Source: Sphaeroforma sirkka (Eukaryota > Opisthokonta > Ichthyosporea > Ichthyophonida). Taken from it: a DNA stretch of 35,000 bases. Where the stretch lies: the NCBI GenBank assembly GCA_001586965.3, contig LUCW03002168.1:5001-40000 (forward strand), written 5' to 3'. How positions within the stretch are numbered: position 1 is the first letter of the stretch; the number at the start of each line of letters is the position of its first letter. Below the pieces are notes generated by a model. The model was not told the DNA's origin. It saw only the letters and a program-made list of their open reading frames with translations, and did not search any database. The position numbers were made by a program, and so were the translations under genes. Below are positions 12,193-22,630 of the stretch, in pieces.

Positions 12193-15085
12193 AGCTCGAG
12201 GGCCTCCTTAAAGTAAGGGTTAAGACGCTGTCATATGTAGAGGCCTCAGACTCTTATCATTTACACGATTGGGTTTTCACAATGTATATTTCAATTCTAC
12301 TATTTTTACTATTTTATGTGTTTTCAAATGTAGACAATTTTTTATCCCAACGCATGCCTATAAAGAACTTCGGCACTGCACTCAGGAGCTCGGAGCCCAC
12401 ACTCTATTTTGCTACACGCATCGAGCACTACAATGCTAGCGAGCCAAATCTCTAATGAGCTGGTCTTTGAGTTAGCGCGTATGAAACGTGCATTTTACAA
12501 TTAATTTACATATATGGAAATGTACGAAATGTTTCGAGAGAGAAGACGTAAAATGTATGTGGAGAATCAATACATGCTTGTTTAGAGTGTGCTCTACTTT
12601 AAAATATTGTGCATGCTTAACCCAATTTTTAGTCACTGATGTAACTAGCGCATAAAAAAACCTGCTAGTGTTATGAAGTCGACACGATCAACCCTCGTAG
12701 GGAAAATGATTAAAGCTATGCTAAAACAAAATTAGCCTAATTTTCTGATAAATAGTTGAACTGCGATAGAATACCACTTTAGATTACCATCGAGAGAACT
12801 TTAAAAATAGTTTTTTAGTCTAGCTATCAAGGTAACTTGCTAATAGCTGCGAGACAAAACTAAAAATGTCGAGAAAGTGTTTTCGGAGTAATTGCTCTTG
12901 CATTTTCGACGGTAGTCCAGATTCCAAAGAACCATTGTAGTTCGAATCAACCTTACAGTAGAAGTATTTTTATTTACTACACTGTCAGACTTGTCTTTAA
13001 AAGGGGTTGCAAGGTCGTACCCTGCGAGGTAGTTTGTTTTTTATCGTAATTTAAATATAGAAAATTCTCCTTCAGCAAGAGGAGAGTTTCAAAGTACAAT
13101 AACCAGAAGCTTAAATAAATCTATATGTGCCAGAAGACTGGTCACTGAAGCCGTCTGATACCGGATAGTAAGGGGTTGGAAGCATAAGTGATGTGTGTGT
13201 GTATTTTTTTTATAAGGTATACACCAGTGGACTATAGTTTTATAGGAAAGGTAAAATGTTAAATATAAATGGATTAGAGATCCCATGCTATCTTGTGGCT
13301 ATGGGCGAGAAAAGGTGCTATGAAAAAGATGCTATTTAAAGTGAAGGTGCATAAGGGACGGGCAAGTTCATGGCGAGGTTAGTACTTGTCCCTCCTCAGA
13401 TGTGTGAATATATGTCTTCAAAATAATATTTAAAAAATATCTTAGAACTATCTGTGGAGTATTCGTGTAGTAGATTTATAATAAAAATATGCGGTGGTAG
13501 TTGGATAGTCTGACTTGGGGGAGGGGGCGGGTACTGTATTGTGCGTTAATATGCTCCAATCGTACCCATGGTTCCTCATCGATGACAGGATTTGTCCATC
13601 GTATCCCCAGATTCTCGGCCTTCTAAATCTCATGTCTACCATATTACAGTGTAACCTAGTCTATTTCGTTTTTAAGTTAATACGAGCCAATTTTATCATT
13701 TGCCACATATCATACTCACTTTTATCCCACTTTTCCCTCGCTCCAGCTCTCATCTCACTACAAATCGTAACTAACTTGTATTTGTATATATCCACCATCT
13801 GTACTCTCATTTGGTACCTATATCCTTTTAGGTACGCTGCAGAGGCCTTCAGTTATGGTATGACTTGCACCCTTACTATGCGACAGGGTGTCTCTCAGTG
13901 TGTTTAAAAACTACAAAGAAAATCATACTTTTACTAACTCGTCAACTAAATTTTATGCTAGATCTGAATTTTACTTTTAAACTAATGTCCCTGAATATTT
14001 TAGTTGAAACATATATTGGGCTAGATTATGGGCTGTCTGCATTGACTATATTTCCTATGGCAACCATTTATCGAAGTATTATCAGAGTAGACTTTACCTA
14101 TTTGCAAAATTCATATTATTTGGAACAACACTTTTTCTTTTTGGTACTAGATAAATATCAATCATTTAGGAGTATGAACGTTCTGTGAAAATGATTACTG
14201 TCACGCCTATAAGTCTACACCTACACTTATTGGACAAACTATTTACTACGTCTTTATTTTACTGGTGATGTGATGTGCATTTTCTTAGATCAAGTGTCGC
14301 ACCATCCAAAATTTATAAATGCAAAACAGATATACGTATTCACTGTCTGGTAAAAATATATATGGTGCGCCTTCTCCAGAGAAACGTAGTCTAGATTGTA
14401 AGAGTGAAGAAAAACTTTATTAGGGATGATATAATTTATATTAGGCTATAAGTGTCGAATTAGTCCTGAGAGAGACCTCAAAGGGGCACAAAAGCATACA
14501 CATTCGCCTCTTGACCATCTCGTGATACATGGGTAGACGGTAAATACAGTGTGCAGGATATTTCTAAAATTAGACCTGGTCAAAAAGTAGAACAAGTAAA
14601 ATAGTAAATTATGATGACGAGAATAGCACATAATGGAGGACTAAAAGAAAAGTGTCATAGTTTTCTTATTCCTGGGTAAAAAAATATATAAATCAACTTC
14701 GGCAGGAATTCACCACCCTATCGGTGGGGTATAAGCTCTCCACTGACAGCACTCGTATACACAACTCTCTTTAACACCACTATATATCTATGATATAAAC
14801 ATGACTCACCTAGGAGTTGTGCTGTTAACTGATCCACAACGGAGAGTTAGGAATGGATTGGTTTATCATGCTAGTTGGTTCACGAGGTTATTACATACCA
14901 TCAATCAGATGTGTGCTCATGTTGATCGCCACACTACAACCATTTTTTGTTTATGTCAATTGATTGATGCGAACTTCTAATGCACTTGCATCGGATGAAA
15001 CAATTCATCCAGTACGGCGTACTCGTATTAATTTTACTTTGGTTCACAGCGAAACATATGCAGATAACTTCAAACTGGTGTAGGT
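12193..15085. other. AT-rich intergenic region without a supported gene
   Basis: About 2.9 kb with only short frames. Weak items: a pyrimidine-rich stretch ending in an acceptor-like TATCCTTTTAG at about 13820-13831, followed by an open frame beginning YAAEAFSYG and closing at 13907, possibly a stray terminal exon; and a small hairpin CCACCCTATCGGTGG at about 14712-14726. Nothing here could be assigned. Confidence 0.4.
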
Positions 15086-15613
15086 CTAATGTTCCAGTAG
15101 TGTTGAGAAGTTATTTCCGTTCTGCACTCGTATCTTCTTGAGTTCCAAGGCTTGTTTCAAATCCTGTATGTATTCCACCACTAAACCGATAAGTGCGGCC
15201 TGTCGTTGTTCAGCGTTGACGACGTTACCTTGGGTTTGTTTTAACGTGAATGGACAGAAATTGTACCAGTTCTTTAATCGTAGAAACTCGTCCTGAACAG
15301 CGTTCTTCTGCGTATCGTACCAAGAATTCAGTGAGCAGGGCCGTGAATGAAGACCCTTTGGAAATGTCACTTCCTCGATGAAATCAATATTTACCAGATT
15401 CTTGGATTACGCGGTCGATATATTGGCTTCGGCAGGGCGCAGTTTGTCTTGTAAAGCGGTGGCTAATTCTAAATTCGATGTCCTCCCGAGCGAGGGCTTT
15501 ATGAGGTATAGCCCCGAAGGGCCGTCGGTTGGTACTAAGTAGTCTGTACGATCGAATTCTTCTAGTTGTCCTAGAAGTCGTTGGGCAATAACGGCGTGAG
15601 CGTCTTCGTTCAT
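15086..15613 (-). pseudogene. Unknown ORF of ~175 codons interrupted by one in-frame TAA
   Basis: The frames 15613-15407 and 15370-15086 are in the same phase; the first ends in a single TAA after ANISTA, and the frame reopens at once (SKNLVNIDFIEEV) and runs to the second stop. The N-terminal half has EEFDRTDYLVPTDGPSGL; the C-terminal half is predicted helical with KNAVQDEFLRLKNWYNF and VEYIQDLKQALELKK, a likely coiled coil. I recognise no family. Uniform coding character on both sides of the stop argues for a recent nonsense mutation, a read-through codon or a short intron. It could belong to a mobile element, given the duplications and relics nearby. Confidence 0.45.
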
Positions 15614-15837
15614 TCTAGAGGTAGATGAATAGGTATTTGTTTTGGAATGACCTTCACTTTGACTAAATAGTGAGTGAAGGTTAACAAGATGAATGTACTC
15701 TCGGATTACATGCAGTTTTATATACTATACCGTAGTAAAATGGAAAAGTACAGAAGACAATTGGGTGATCGTTGTGGCTTCAAAATTAATTAGTGCTGAG
15801 TTTCCTTATTAGTGACGGAGTCATTAATTATATAACA

Positions 15838-16041
15838 CAGCACAATTAATTTAGGAACCAGCCACTATTACCAAATTGAATTCCAAAATTTGATGATGTA
15901 GAACATCTAAAAATATCTCTGATTACTACGTCCCGCACCCAGCACAATTAATTTAGGAACCAGCCACTATTACCAAATTGAATTCCAAAATTTGATGATG
16001 TAGAACATCTAAAAATATCTCTGATTACTACGTCCCGCACC
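15838..16041. repeat. Near-perfect tandem duplication, 102 bp unit
   Basis: Copies 15838-15939 and 15940-16041, each starting CAGCACAATTAATTTAGG and ending CGTCCCGCACC, with essentially no differences, so the duplication is recent. A third partial end (CCCACACCCAGAACA) follows at about 16050. Confidence 0.95.
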
Positions 16042-16659
16042 CAGAACTGTCCCACACCCAGAACAACACCACAGTGACAAAATAGTGAATACATGTATTG
16101 GACGTTCGCACCCAACAGGCGAGTATTACCCGGTACCGAGATAGCTGTCCCAAAAACTTTCGTGTAGGCCTCGATTAAAAAACACTATGTTTGTTGGTCA
16201 TGGGACTCAAGTGATTTGTTAACATGCAATGAGCCCCTTTTTCACAACGACACGGAAACATGTATTTATCGATGTATTGGAATGAAATCATATGCAGTGC
16301 GTAGACTAAACCTGGTAACTACAATACGGATTTAGACACAATATCCTCAAATATACAACTGATTAAGCAGAAATTAGAAACGTGGGACAAATCGTTTTGT
16401 ATACTTTGTCGTGTAGACTTATTTTTGAAAGTAAACCGGATTCCCGGGTGTTGTATCTGTAGACAATAAGTATTGATCAAAAGTTATTCACTATAAAATG
16501 TATTTATTATGAAGTTCTAAGAATGTCAGAATCAGCACATTTTCCAATACTGAAATCGCCATATTGGCCGAACGTATATACTCTCATTTCTTATCACGTT
16601 TATTAAGATATTACATAATTCGGTTATGTGTCTGCTCTAGTGCTCTCATGAAATTGATC
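16042..16659. other. Spacer, nothing recognised
   Basis: AT-rich unique sequence with no frame above about 60 codons that looks coding and no RNA gene seen. Confidence 0.4.
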
Positions 16660-16945
16660 TGTCGCCCTTGATAATTAGATGATTGTATCGAAAGGATTTG
16701 GATCCGCCAGTGGTGATATATTCTCAATCAGGTCAATCTTTTTTGTCGGGTCAAAGGACTTATATTTTTGAAATTCTCGTCTGACCATCGAGTTATTTAT
16801 CTGTCGCCTGTAGCACTTGGATGACTGCGTCGGAAGAAACGAAGGATTTGGATCCACCAGTGATGATATATTCTTGTCCAGGTCATTTTTTTTTGTTAGG
16901 TCAGAGGACATACGTTTTTAAAATCGTTGTCTACCCATCGAGCTG
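16660..16945 (-). repeat. Diverged ~140 bp tandem repeat, possibly former coding repeat
   Basis: Two copies (about 16660-16799 and 16800-16945) share CTGTCGCC, GGATTTGGATCC, CCAGTG.TGATATATTCT, a T-rich stretch and CATCGAG, at roughly 70 percent identity. On the minus strand a 78-codon frame reads through both, giving paired peptides (TKKNDLDKNISSLVDPNPS and TKKIDLIENISPLADPNPF). Keeping the frame despite DNA divergence hints that the repeat once encoded protein. No family is recognised. Confidence 0.5.
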
Positions 16946-17796
16946 CAGTTTCACGTGGGTTTGTGATTCTGGTAGCTTGCTGATGCCGAGATTCATAAAC
17001 TCTCCTTGATGAAGAACTTACACGTAGTACACCATTAATAATAGAAACCTATGTTGCTTCACGAGTACCGCACATAGTTCAAAATTTTCCTTTTCTATTG
17101 GATATAGCCATACAACAAAAACGATCACAGTCATTACTCCGAAGATAGCAAGAAATTACCAGCTGCTTCAGAGATCCTTAGAGACTTCAAAGTATACTTC
17201 ACAGTTAATGAGCAAAAGAGGAAATTGCGATATATTAAGGCAAATGTAACCTTTTATCGTTTTGTGGTGAAATTGTAGTGTTATAAGGGCTCACCAGAAC
17301 ATTTACTTCAGACGACGAGCCCGTGTTGAAAAAGATACTGTGCAATTGAAATTTAGAATTGCAACACCACGCATCTTATGAACATGGCTAGTTTTTAATT
17401 TCATAGCGGCGTGCGGCTTCGACGAATCAGGCTGAACGCTGCTTTGAGATGAATTATAATCCTACAAGCACAAGGACACTCAGCGCACCATGCAACGAAT
17501 ATACTGTGAGTCAGTAGTTTGCCATTACATGTAAAAAATAAATCCTGTATTCGTGTTCATATGAGACAGCTATGTTCATTTTCGAGAAGAACGTCCTTAT
17601 TGTTTATTCATTACGTTTACGCCTTTAGGTTGTAATATATATAATATTCTAAAAATAGCACATATCGGCAAAACAAATCCGGCGTAGCTGATTTTGGTTC
17701 TGGTTGTTTGATAATACACAACACGTGTAAAAAGTTTAGAAACACGTTTAAGAAGCAAGTACGTACTGCCACATATAAGCATATACACACTCGATA
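16946..17796. other. Spacer, nothing recognised
   Basis: No coding region or structural RNA could be supported. Minus-strand frames at 17597-17973 overlap the THAP relic and are taken as shadows. Confidence 0.4.
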
Positions 17797-18360
17797 ATGG
17801 CTTGGTTTACTATGGCAGCCTGCGCGGCATCCTACTGTAGGGGGAAAAAACTGCAAACAAAAAGCAGAAACCAATCCCGACAAAGGCGCAAACGACCTTG
17901 TAAAACTACGAAGATAGATAAAGAGACTAGGACGTTTGATAGATGATGTTAAGGGCAAAGAGTTTACAGGCAAGAGGTTGGAAGTGTGTGAGAAGCACTT
18001 TCAGTCGATATATATTTTTAGTCGTGGCGACAAACAGTCGAAATTGACAGACGATGCCGTTTCAATGACTATGGAGGAATGACATTGTCATTTATCAAAG
18101 CTTAAAGAGAGACAGCTATACGGTACAGAACGATATACAATTAGCACTATTGCCATCGAAAAAGATATTCAAAACCAAGAACATCCATTGCCAAGTCAAA
18201 TCAAACGAGCAACAAAGCCTACGCACATAAATGATGGTGTAATAGTTAATAGTGTTTCACAGGCCACCATCACCAGGCTTTAGAAAGAGATTGTATCGTT
18301 TTAACGAGAGCGTGAAACACTCAATGATGCACTCGCTAAGGCTTGCTCACAGGTATACGT
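17797..18360 (+). pseudogene. Broken THAP-domain plus coiled-coil protein (P-element-type transposase N-terminus)
   Basis: From the ATG at 17797 or 17812 the sequence reads CAASYC (17821-17838), matching the first Cys pair of a THAP zinc finger. After a frameshift near 17840-17850 and one stop, another frame gives FTGKRLEVCEKHF (about 17964-18002), the Cys-x2-His end of the domain, then KLTDDAV, where THAP domains have their terminal hydrophobic block. A stop at 18079 follows. Past it, frames to about 18360 give SQATITRL, EIVSF, REREETLNDALAKACSQ-like residues, resembling the coiled coil that follows THAP in THAP9/P-element proteins. THAP domains bind DNA. At least one frameshift and three stops mean the copy is dead. 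No RNase-H-like transposase core was identified downstream. Confidence 0.65.
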
Positions 18361-19341
18361 TTTATAGCTATTAGCTGTCGAGTCCTTGCGATGCGATATA
18401 AGTTATGATATAAGTTATGCTAAATCTAAATTACATGCGGAGACGGCTGATATCCAGAAACCAGTAAAACGTTGTCTCAGATCTAACTGTATCAAGCTTC
18501 AAAGTAAGGTCAAAGAAATCGTATAAATTCATCACTAGTTCACATATCATTATTCGCCTCTGGACTAGGTTCCTAGTATCCAATGCATACGCTATTTTAT
18601 GCAATTTGTTAAGGATGAAATGGAAAAGTATAATCCTGGACGTCAAAACTTGAATTTTGAAGATGCAGTCATCATGTGGTTTGTTAAAGTGCACAAAGGG
18701 CTGTAAGGACAGTAGAATGTTGCAGTATCTGTTTAATTTGGGTTGGGCACAAACGGTATCTATCATATGCCATGATGTCAATGATACACATGATGAATTC
18801 CCTAGGCGACTTGCCTATGATCCGATGGCTCGTTTATTGATCACAGTAAACCAGGATTGTTTACCAAGCATAAAACTACGGTCAAACACCGGAGGCTCAA
18901 CAAGCTTTATCCCAGCATCAACCAAGGAGAGAATCTAAACTCAGAGAGGGACACAGAAGTATCACAGATGGAGATTAATCTCGGAGCCGAAGTGCCGGGA
19001 GTACGGAAACATCATTATTGAAAATCTCTTATGGACATAAAGGCATCCCTATATATCGGAGGAGTACAATTTAAACGTATAAGGCCAAATATTACAATGG
19101 AAGCCACGATCAATTGAAGACGTGGCGACGCTGCCTTTGGATTGGATCATAGATTAAGTGAGAACCTTTTTCACCTTAAAAGGTGTTTTTTTAATGGCTC
19201 AAGGATTACGAGTCCAATGCATATAAAAACAGGGACTCGAATCAAATAAATCACGATGATTCACTTAAAACTTAAAACTTTAAGATACTTTAATATCTGA
19301 GAACAATAACTTATCAAGTCCATTTTACCTCTACTCTGAGA
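18361..19341. other. Region between the THAP and gag relics
   Basis: Contains short coding-looking pieces on the plus strand, for example FVKDEMEKYNPGRQNLNF at about 18603-18656 and a 93-codon frame at 18657-18938 (SIICHDVNDTHDEFPRR). Neither is recognised. They could be the worn remainder of the THAP transposase or the 5' part of the retroelement. A perfect palindrome CACCTTAAAAGGTG lies at about 19170-19183. Confidence 0.35.
19222..19229 (+). promoter_or_regulatory. TATA-like box upstream of the gag relic
   Basis: GCATATAAAAACAGGG surrounds a TATAAAAA about 115 bp before the first gag ATG, the kind of position expected in an LTR or leader. No LTR pair or primer-binding site was identified, so this is weak. 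Confidence 0.3.
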
Positions 19342-20448
19342 ATGACAAGCTTCGATTTGAAACCAAAGGTTAAATTCCTGATTTTGGATAAGCCGGTCCA
19401 ATGGGACCAATGGAAAGCTCAATTGGATATGATCCCGATGAAACAGGGTCGCCTACAACTGATCGAAGCCGCTACACCACCCGACGACTACTATGAAATA
19501 GAGTCGCGTCTAAGTCAATTTATCATACGATCTTTCGACGACTTCAACAGGAGCATAAAGGAACCCTACGCGTTTTTCAAGGCATTGTAAACCAAATTTA
19601 TGAATCACACCCAGGGAGGAATCGGCCGTTTGAGAAAGGAGCTCTGGGCAAAAACGCAAAAGAGTAACGAAACTTTGGAGGCCTTTATTGGTGATATTAA
19701 TTTGAAGAAAACGGAATTGGAGAGAAACGCGAGGCTCCACCGTCTGAGATTGACTTGAAGACCGTCTTGAAGGAAGGTCTCAATGAACGTTTAACGCAGC
19801 AAGAACTCATCTCAACACAGTTGATACTGATGTCATGAGTTACGAGGAGCTCTGCGAATATCTCCGAAAATTCGAATGAAGGAAATTCAAACATCGACCT
19901 CCAATACAGAGACTCGAGGAGGAGAGAGAGCACTTTCTGCCAGAACAGAACGACAGTGCTTCAATTGTAGCAAACCAGGTCACCTTGCTCGTGATTGCCG
20001 ATCTAAGCATCGCAGACCCAGACCGCACGTCTACTCTGACCGCAGGGAACATCGCAAATATTATGAAAACCGATACTCCAACAATCGTGGAAATAATTCC
20101 GACGAACGACATCACCGAAATAGAGCTGATGAGTCGAAGTCTTACCGCAAGGACTATTCAACACCGAAATCTACACCCTACTCACGACGTGCCGACTATC
20201 CGTCGAAGAAACCCAACTATCATCAAAATAAACGTAATGAGTTTTACAGAAAAGCATTTAACGTACGAGGATATTACTCGAGGGAGGCAATGCGTAAACC
20301 TCCTGAAGTAACGTTTAATTTGGACAGGAATGATGAGCAAAATTCGAGTAGTGACGATGAAGGCGTTAGAGCATTCTCAGCAGTTGCTCAAAAAACAATT
20401 GTTTATTTTGCTGCGATTGCCGTGCTTCAAGTACTACGAGGAGTATAG
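19342..20448 (+). pseudogene. Retrotransposon gag relic with CCHC zinc knuckle
   Basis: A gag-like polyprotein broken into at least four frames. The first frame (19342-19590) starts MTSFDLKPKVKFL with a WDQWKAQL motif typical of Ty1/copia-type gag and stops at TAA after FFKAL. The same frame resumes (GIGRLRKELWAKTQKSNETL) to about 19710, then shifts (SEIDLKTVLKEGLNE) and shifts again (SYEELCEYLRKFE) before the last open frame 19876-20448. That frame carries the knuckle CFNCSKPGHLARDC (about residues 28-41), followed by a basic Arg/Tyr/Ser-rich stretch and an acidic SSSDDEG patch. Gag packages element RNA. No protease, integrase or reverse transcriptase follows, so the copy is truncated as well as frameshifted. 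The final 190 codons are intact and could in principle still be expressed. Confidence 0.75.
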
Positions 20449-20534
20449 AAATATAGCACTAATTATCTGCGCAATCGATTTTTTTGGATGCAACTTAGAT
20501 ATAGCGATCTACCTAGTCATCATACAAGCATCAC

Positions 20535-20700
20535 AATACCCTTAAGATTCTTATGGGTATATCATATTTAGGTCATGTATGTTCTATATCTGTTGTTTAT
20601 ACGGGGCGCATCAGCAAAATACCCTTAAGATTCTTATGGGTATATCATGTTTAGGTTATATATGTTTTGTATCTGTTGTTTATGCGGGGCACATCAATGA
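20535..20700. repeat. 83 bp tandem duplication copying the start of the next ORF
   Basis: Two copies with period 83 (ATG at 20553 and again at 20636), each containing the near-palindrome ATACCCTTAAGATTCTTATG and the stretch ATCTGTTGTTTATRCGGGGC. The unit carries the start codon and hydrophobic leader of the following ORF. Confidence 0.9.
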
Positions 20701-20896
20701 TCGCATGATACCCGAAGTGTATAAAGATTCGCTATCTGGTAAGTTGTGGAAAGGCTCATGTAGAATAGAGGATAAAGGTTTTTATGTGGAATATCTTTTA
20801 CCCCCTGGCTTTGGTTACTATGCTCCACCAATGTTACAGACATACGGTCATGTCGTCGGTGAGCAAAATAGAACAACAAAAGAATTGTTGCCGTAA
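20636..20896 (+). CDS. Small protein with hydrophobic leader, 86 aa, unknown
   Basis: I do not recognise the family. From the ATG at 20636 the product begins MGISCLGYICFVSVVYAG, a plausible signal peptide or membrane anchor, followed by a polar region (INDRMIPEVYKDSLSGK), two cysteines in total after the leader region at most, and an aromatic Pro/Tyr-rich stretch (LLPPGFGYYAPPMLQTYG), ending KELLP. The composition is that of a secreted or membrane-anchored peptide. The frame is open further upstream to 20579, but the leader argues for 20636. The start region has been tandemly duplicated, leaving a decapitated copy at 20553. It lies 190 bp after the gag relic and may be part of that element, a single exon of a host gene, or chance. 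Confidence 0.4.
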   Translation: MGISCLGYICFVSVVYAGHINDRMIPEVYKDSLSGKLWKGSCRIEDKGFYVEYLLPPGFGYYAPPMLQTYGHVVGEQNRTTKELLP

Positions 20897-21371
20897 GAAA
20901 CTAAGAGTTCACATAGAGAGTGTCAATCGTCAAGCAAAGCTTTTTGAGAAGCTTTCACGAGACGTCTGATACAATATCACTCATTGTGGGACAATAAATT
21001 ATAAGAAAATAAAGTGATATTTAAAGTAATGTTCTATAAAACGAATATGTTTGTTGTGACAGTTCACTTAATCTGAATATGTTTTTTTCTTAGTGCGCAA
21101 GTCCTCAAACAATTAAAAAGTAGTCTTTCTTTTCTATAGTTGTGACTGGTAAATCTGAAAGGCCATTGTGCAGGCCGATCATTGCCCGATCATTGCTAAT
21201 GTGGGGCTTTATACCAATTTAAGGGTTTCAATCTTTGTACATATCTGGTTCGTTCAGTGAATGCGTCCTGCGCCTCGGCATGTCTTGCCGGATTTTCTCA
21301 AAAATCAGATGACCCATTGGAAATTGCAAATCTGAAGTCAAATCGTCGGTGAGCATGTTCTATTTGTATAA
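20897..21371. other. Spacer, nothing recognised
   Basis: AT-rich DNA following the small ORF. No feature supported. Confidence 0.4.
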
Positions 21372-21694
21372 CTAACTAGTACAAAGCAAGTGCTCGTGCT
21401 CCTCCTCTGGCAAGTGATCGCTCGCGGCAGTTAATTCGTCGTATTCATAACGAGCGGTTACATTTGCTGTAGCCCATGCTGCCTGCTGCGTCATAGCCCA
21501 AACGAGGGCAGCAACATGAACACATTTACCTTTTTAATTAAGCCACACTCACAGTGATTATCCGTGATATTAAAAATCATATTCATAATTAGTATGTGTG
21601 TGCAATCAAAATAAAATATAACTTCAGGTTTTTCATGAAACATAAACATACAAGAATATATGTTCACCTGTAGCTTCGTAATCTCCAGTTGCAT
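21372..21694 (-). pseudogene. SWIM zinc-finger fragment with one frameshift
   Basis: On the minus strand a frame gives DNHCECGLIKK (about 21532-21563). Immediately after, in the next frame, KCVHVAALVWAM (about 21490-21525) follows, and that frame continues through a Thr/Ala/Glu-rich tail (DHLPEEEHEHLL) to a TAG at 21372. Together they match the SWIM pattern C-x-C-x(n)-C-x-H followed by the hydrophobic helix VAALLW. SWIM fingers occur in MULE transposases and in several nuclear proteins, and bind DNA or protein. The frames differ by one base at a run of five T's on the plus strand (21531-21535), so a single missing A on the coding strand breaks the domain: either a real mutation or an assembly error. 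Upstream coding (21694-21563) is less typical and may be partly intronic. Confidence 0.5.
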
Positions 21695-21775
21695 CAGTCC
21701 CGCTCAATGAGTTCATATGCTCGCATAATTGACTTAGCTATTGATTGAGGTACCCGGGCTAAAACTAAAAAAGAC

Positions 21776-21918
21776 ACAACCTTTACTATTGTACATTTCA
21801 CTCAAATTACCCAACTGGCTATCAGCCACAAGCATGTCACTATCTTTGGTAGCATTAAATGAGGTACAACCTCTACTATTGTACATTTTACTCAGATAAC
21901 CCAACTGGCTATCAGCCT
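21776..21918. repeat. Direct duplication of ~52 bp, 90 bp apart
   Basis: ACAACCTYTACTATTGTACA starts at 21776 and 21866, each followed by TTACTCA-like sequence and CCCAACTGGCTATCAGCC. About 38 bp of unrelated sequence separates the copies. Confidence 0.85.
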
Positions 21919-22526
21919 CCTATGGGGCTACTCAGCGATCAATATGCAATTTCTACAGCTGACCTATAGCTACTACTACAACGTACTAATGAGATGGAAA
22001 TCAAGAAAGATGGATGCAATATTTCCCTTCAGTTTTCGGCTGTAACTTGGTGGTATGTATATCTTCTTGAATATATCGGTGAATAAGTCCTCACCAACAA
22101 GGACGTCCTGTTTTAAGCCGGGAATGCCCATTGAATAAGCCAAAATAAGTTATAGAACACGCATGCATACAAGATTAGATATTTACATATATGTGTTTTC
22201 AAAAGGTCAAAGAATATAAAATAAAAACGTGTACCACTTTCAAAATGGATAATCCAGAATTTCTATCAAGTTCGGTATCTTTTATAGGTCTATTGAATGC
22301 GCATATGTACGATGTATATATGCGTCAAGGAAGGTACATATCAAATGATTCCCTGTGTGCACAACAAGCCACTCTTTGACAAGGCTAGATAAGCGAGCAT
22401 TTAACGATCGGCGCACCCACATATTGAAACGAGCATGCTTATTTTCCTAGCTATTTATATTGTCATACTCTTTACATCTTATAAAAAAGTACAAAATACC
22501 CCGGCATGAATATTCTGTAAAGATAG
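21919..22526. other. Spacer, nothing recognised
   Basis: AT-rich sequence. The 62-codon frame at 22191-22379 has no coding signature I trust. Confidence 0.4.
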
Positions 22527-22630
22527 GACGGTAAGGACGGCGCCGCCGGCCGCATCGGGCCCAGTGACCACGACGGATCGCGCGGACCGACCGGTGCGAA
22601 CGGCGTGCAGGGTCTGGAGGGCAAGATGAG
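22527..22630 (+). CDS. Isolated collagen-like (Gly-X-Y) exon
   Basis: A 104 bp segment, strikingly GC-rich compared with its AT-rich surroundings, starts after an AG (AAAGATAG) and ends at GAG followed by GTAGTT. In phase it reads 34 codons beginning DGKDGAAGRIGPS, then DHDGSRGPTGANG, then VQGLEGKM. Glycine is at every third position across eleven triplets, except one where Asp replaces it (GPS-DHD-GSR, a GGC to GAC type change). That is the hallmark of a collagen triple-helix repeat. No second Gly-X-Y exon was found nearby, so this may be a lone exon of a gene with very long introns or an orphan fragment. Splice sites are plausible but not strong. Confidence 0.55.

Noticed and set aside
13515..14188. 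Two AT-rich plus frames, one with PFRYAAEAFSYG resembling an ABCG transporter end
   Set aside because: The similarity is a few residues crossing an acceptor-like TTTTAG; too weak to call a transporter.
18431..18781. 116-codon minus frame between the relics
   Set aside because: No recognisable content; overlaps plus-strand coding-like pieces.
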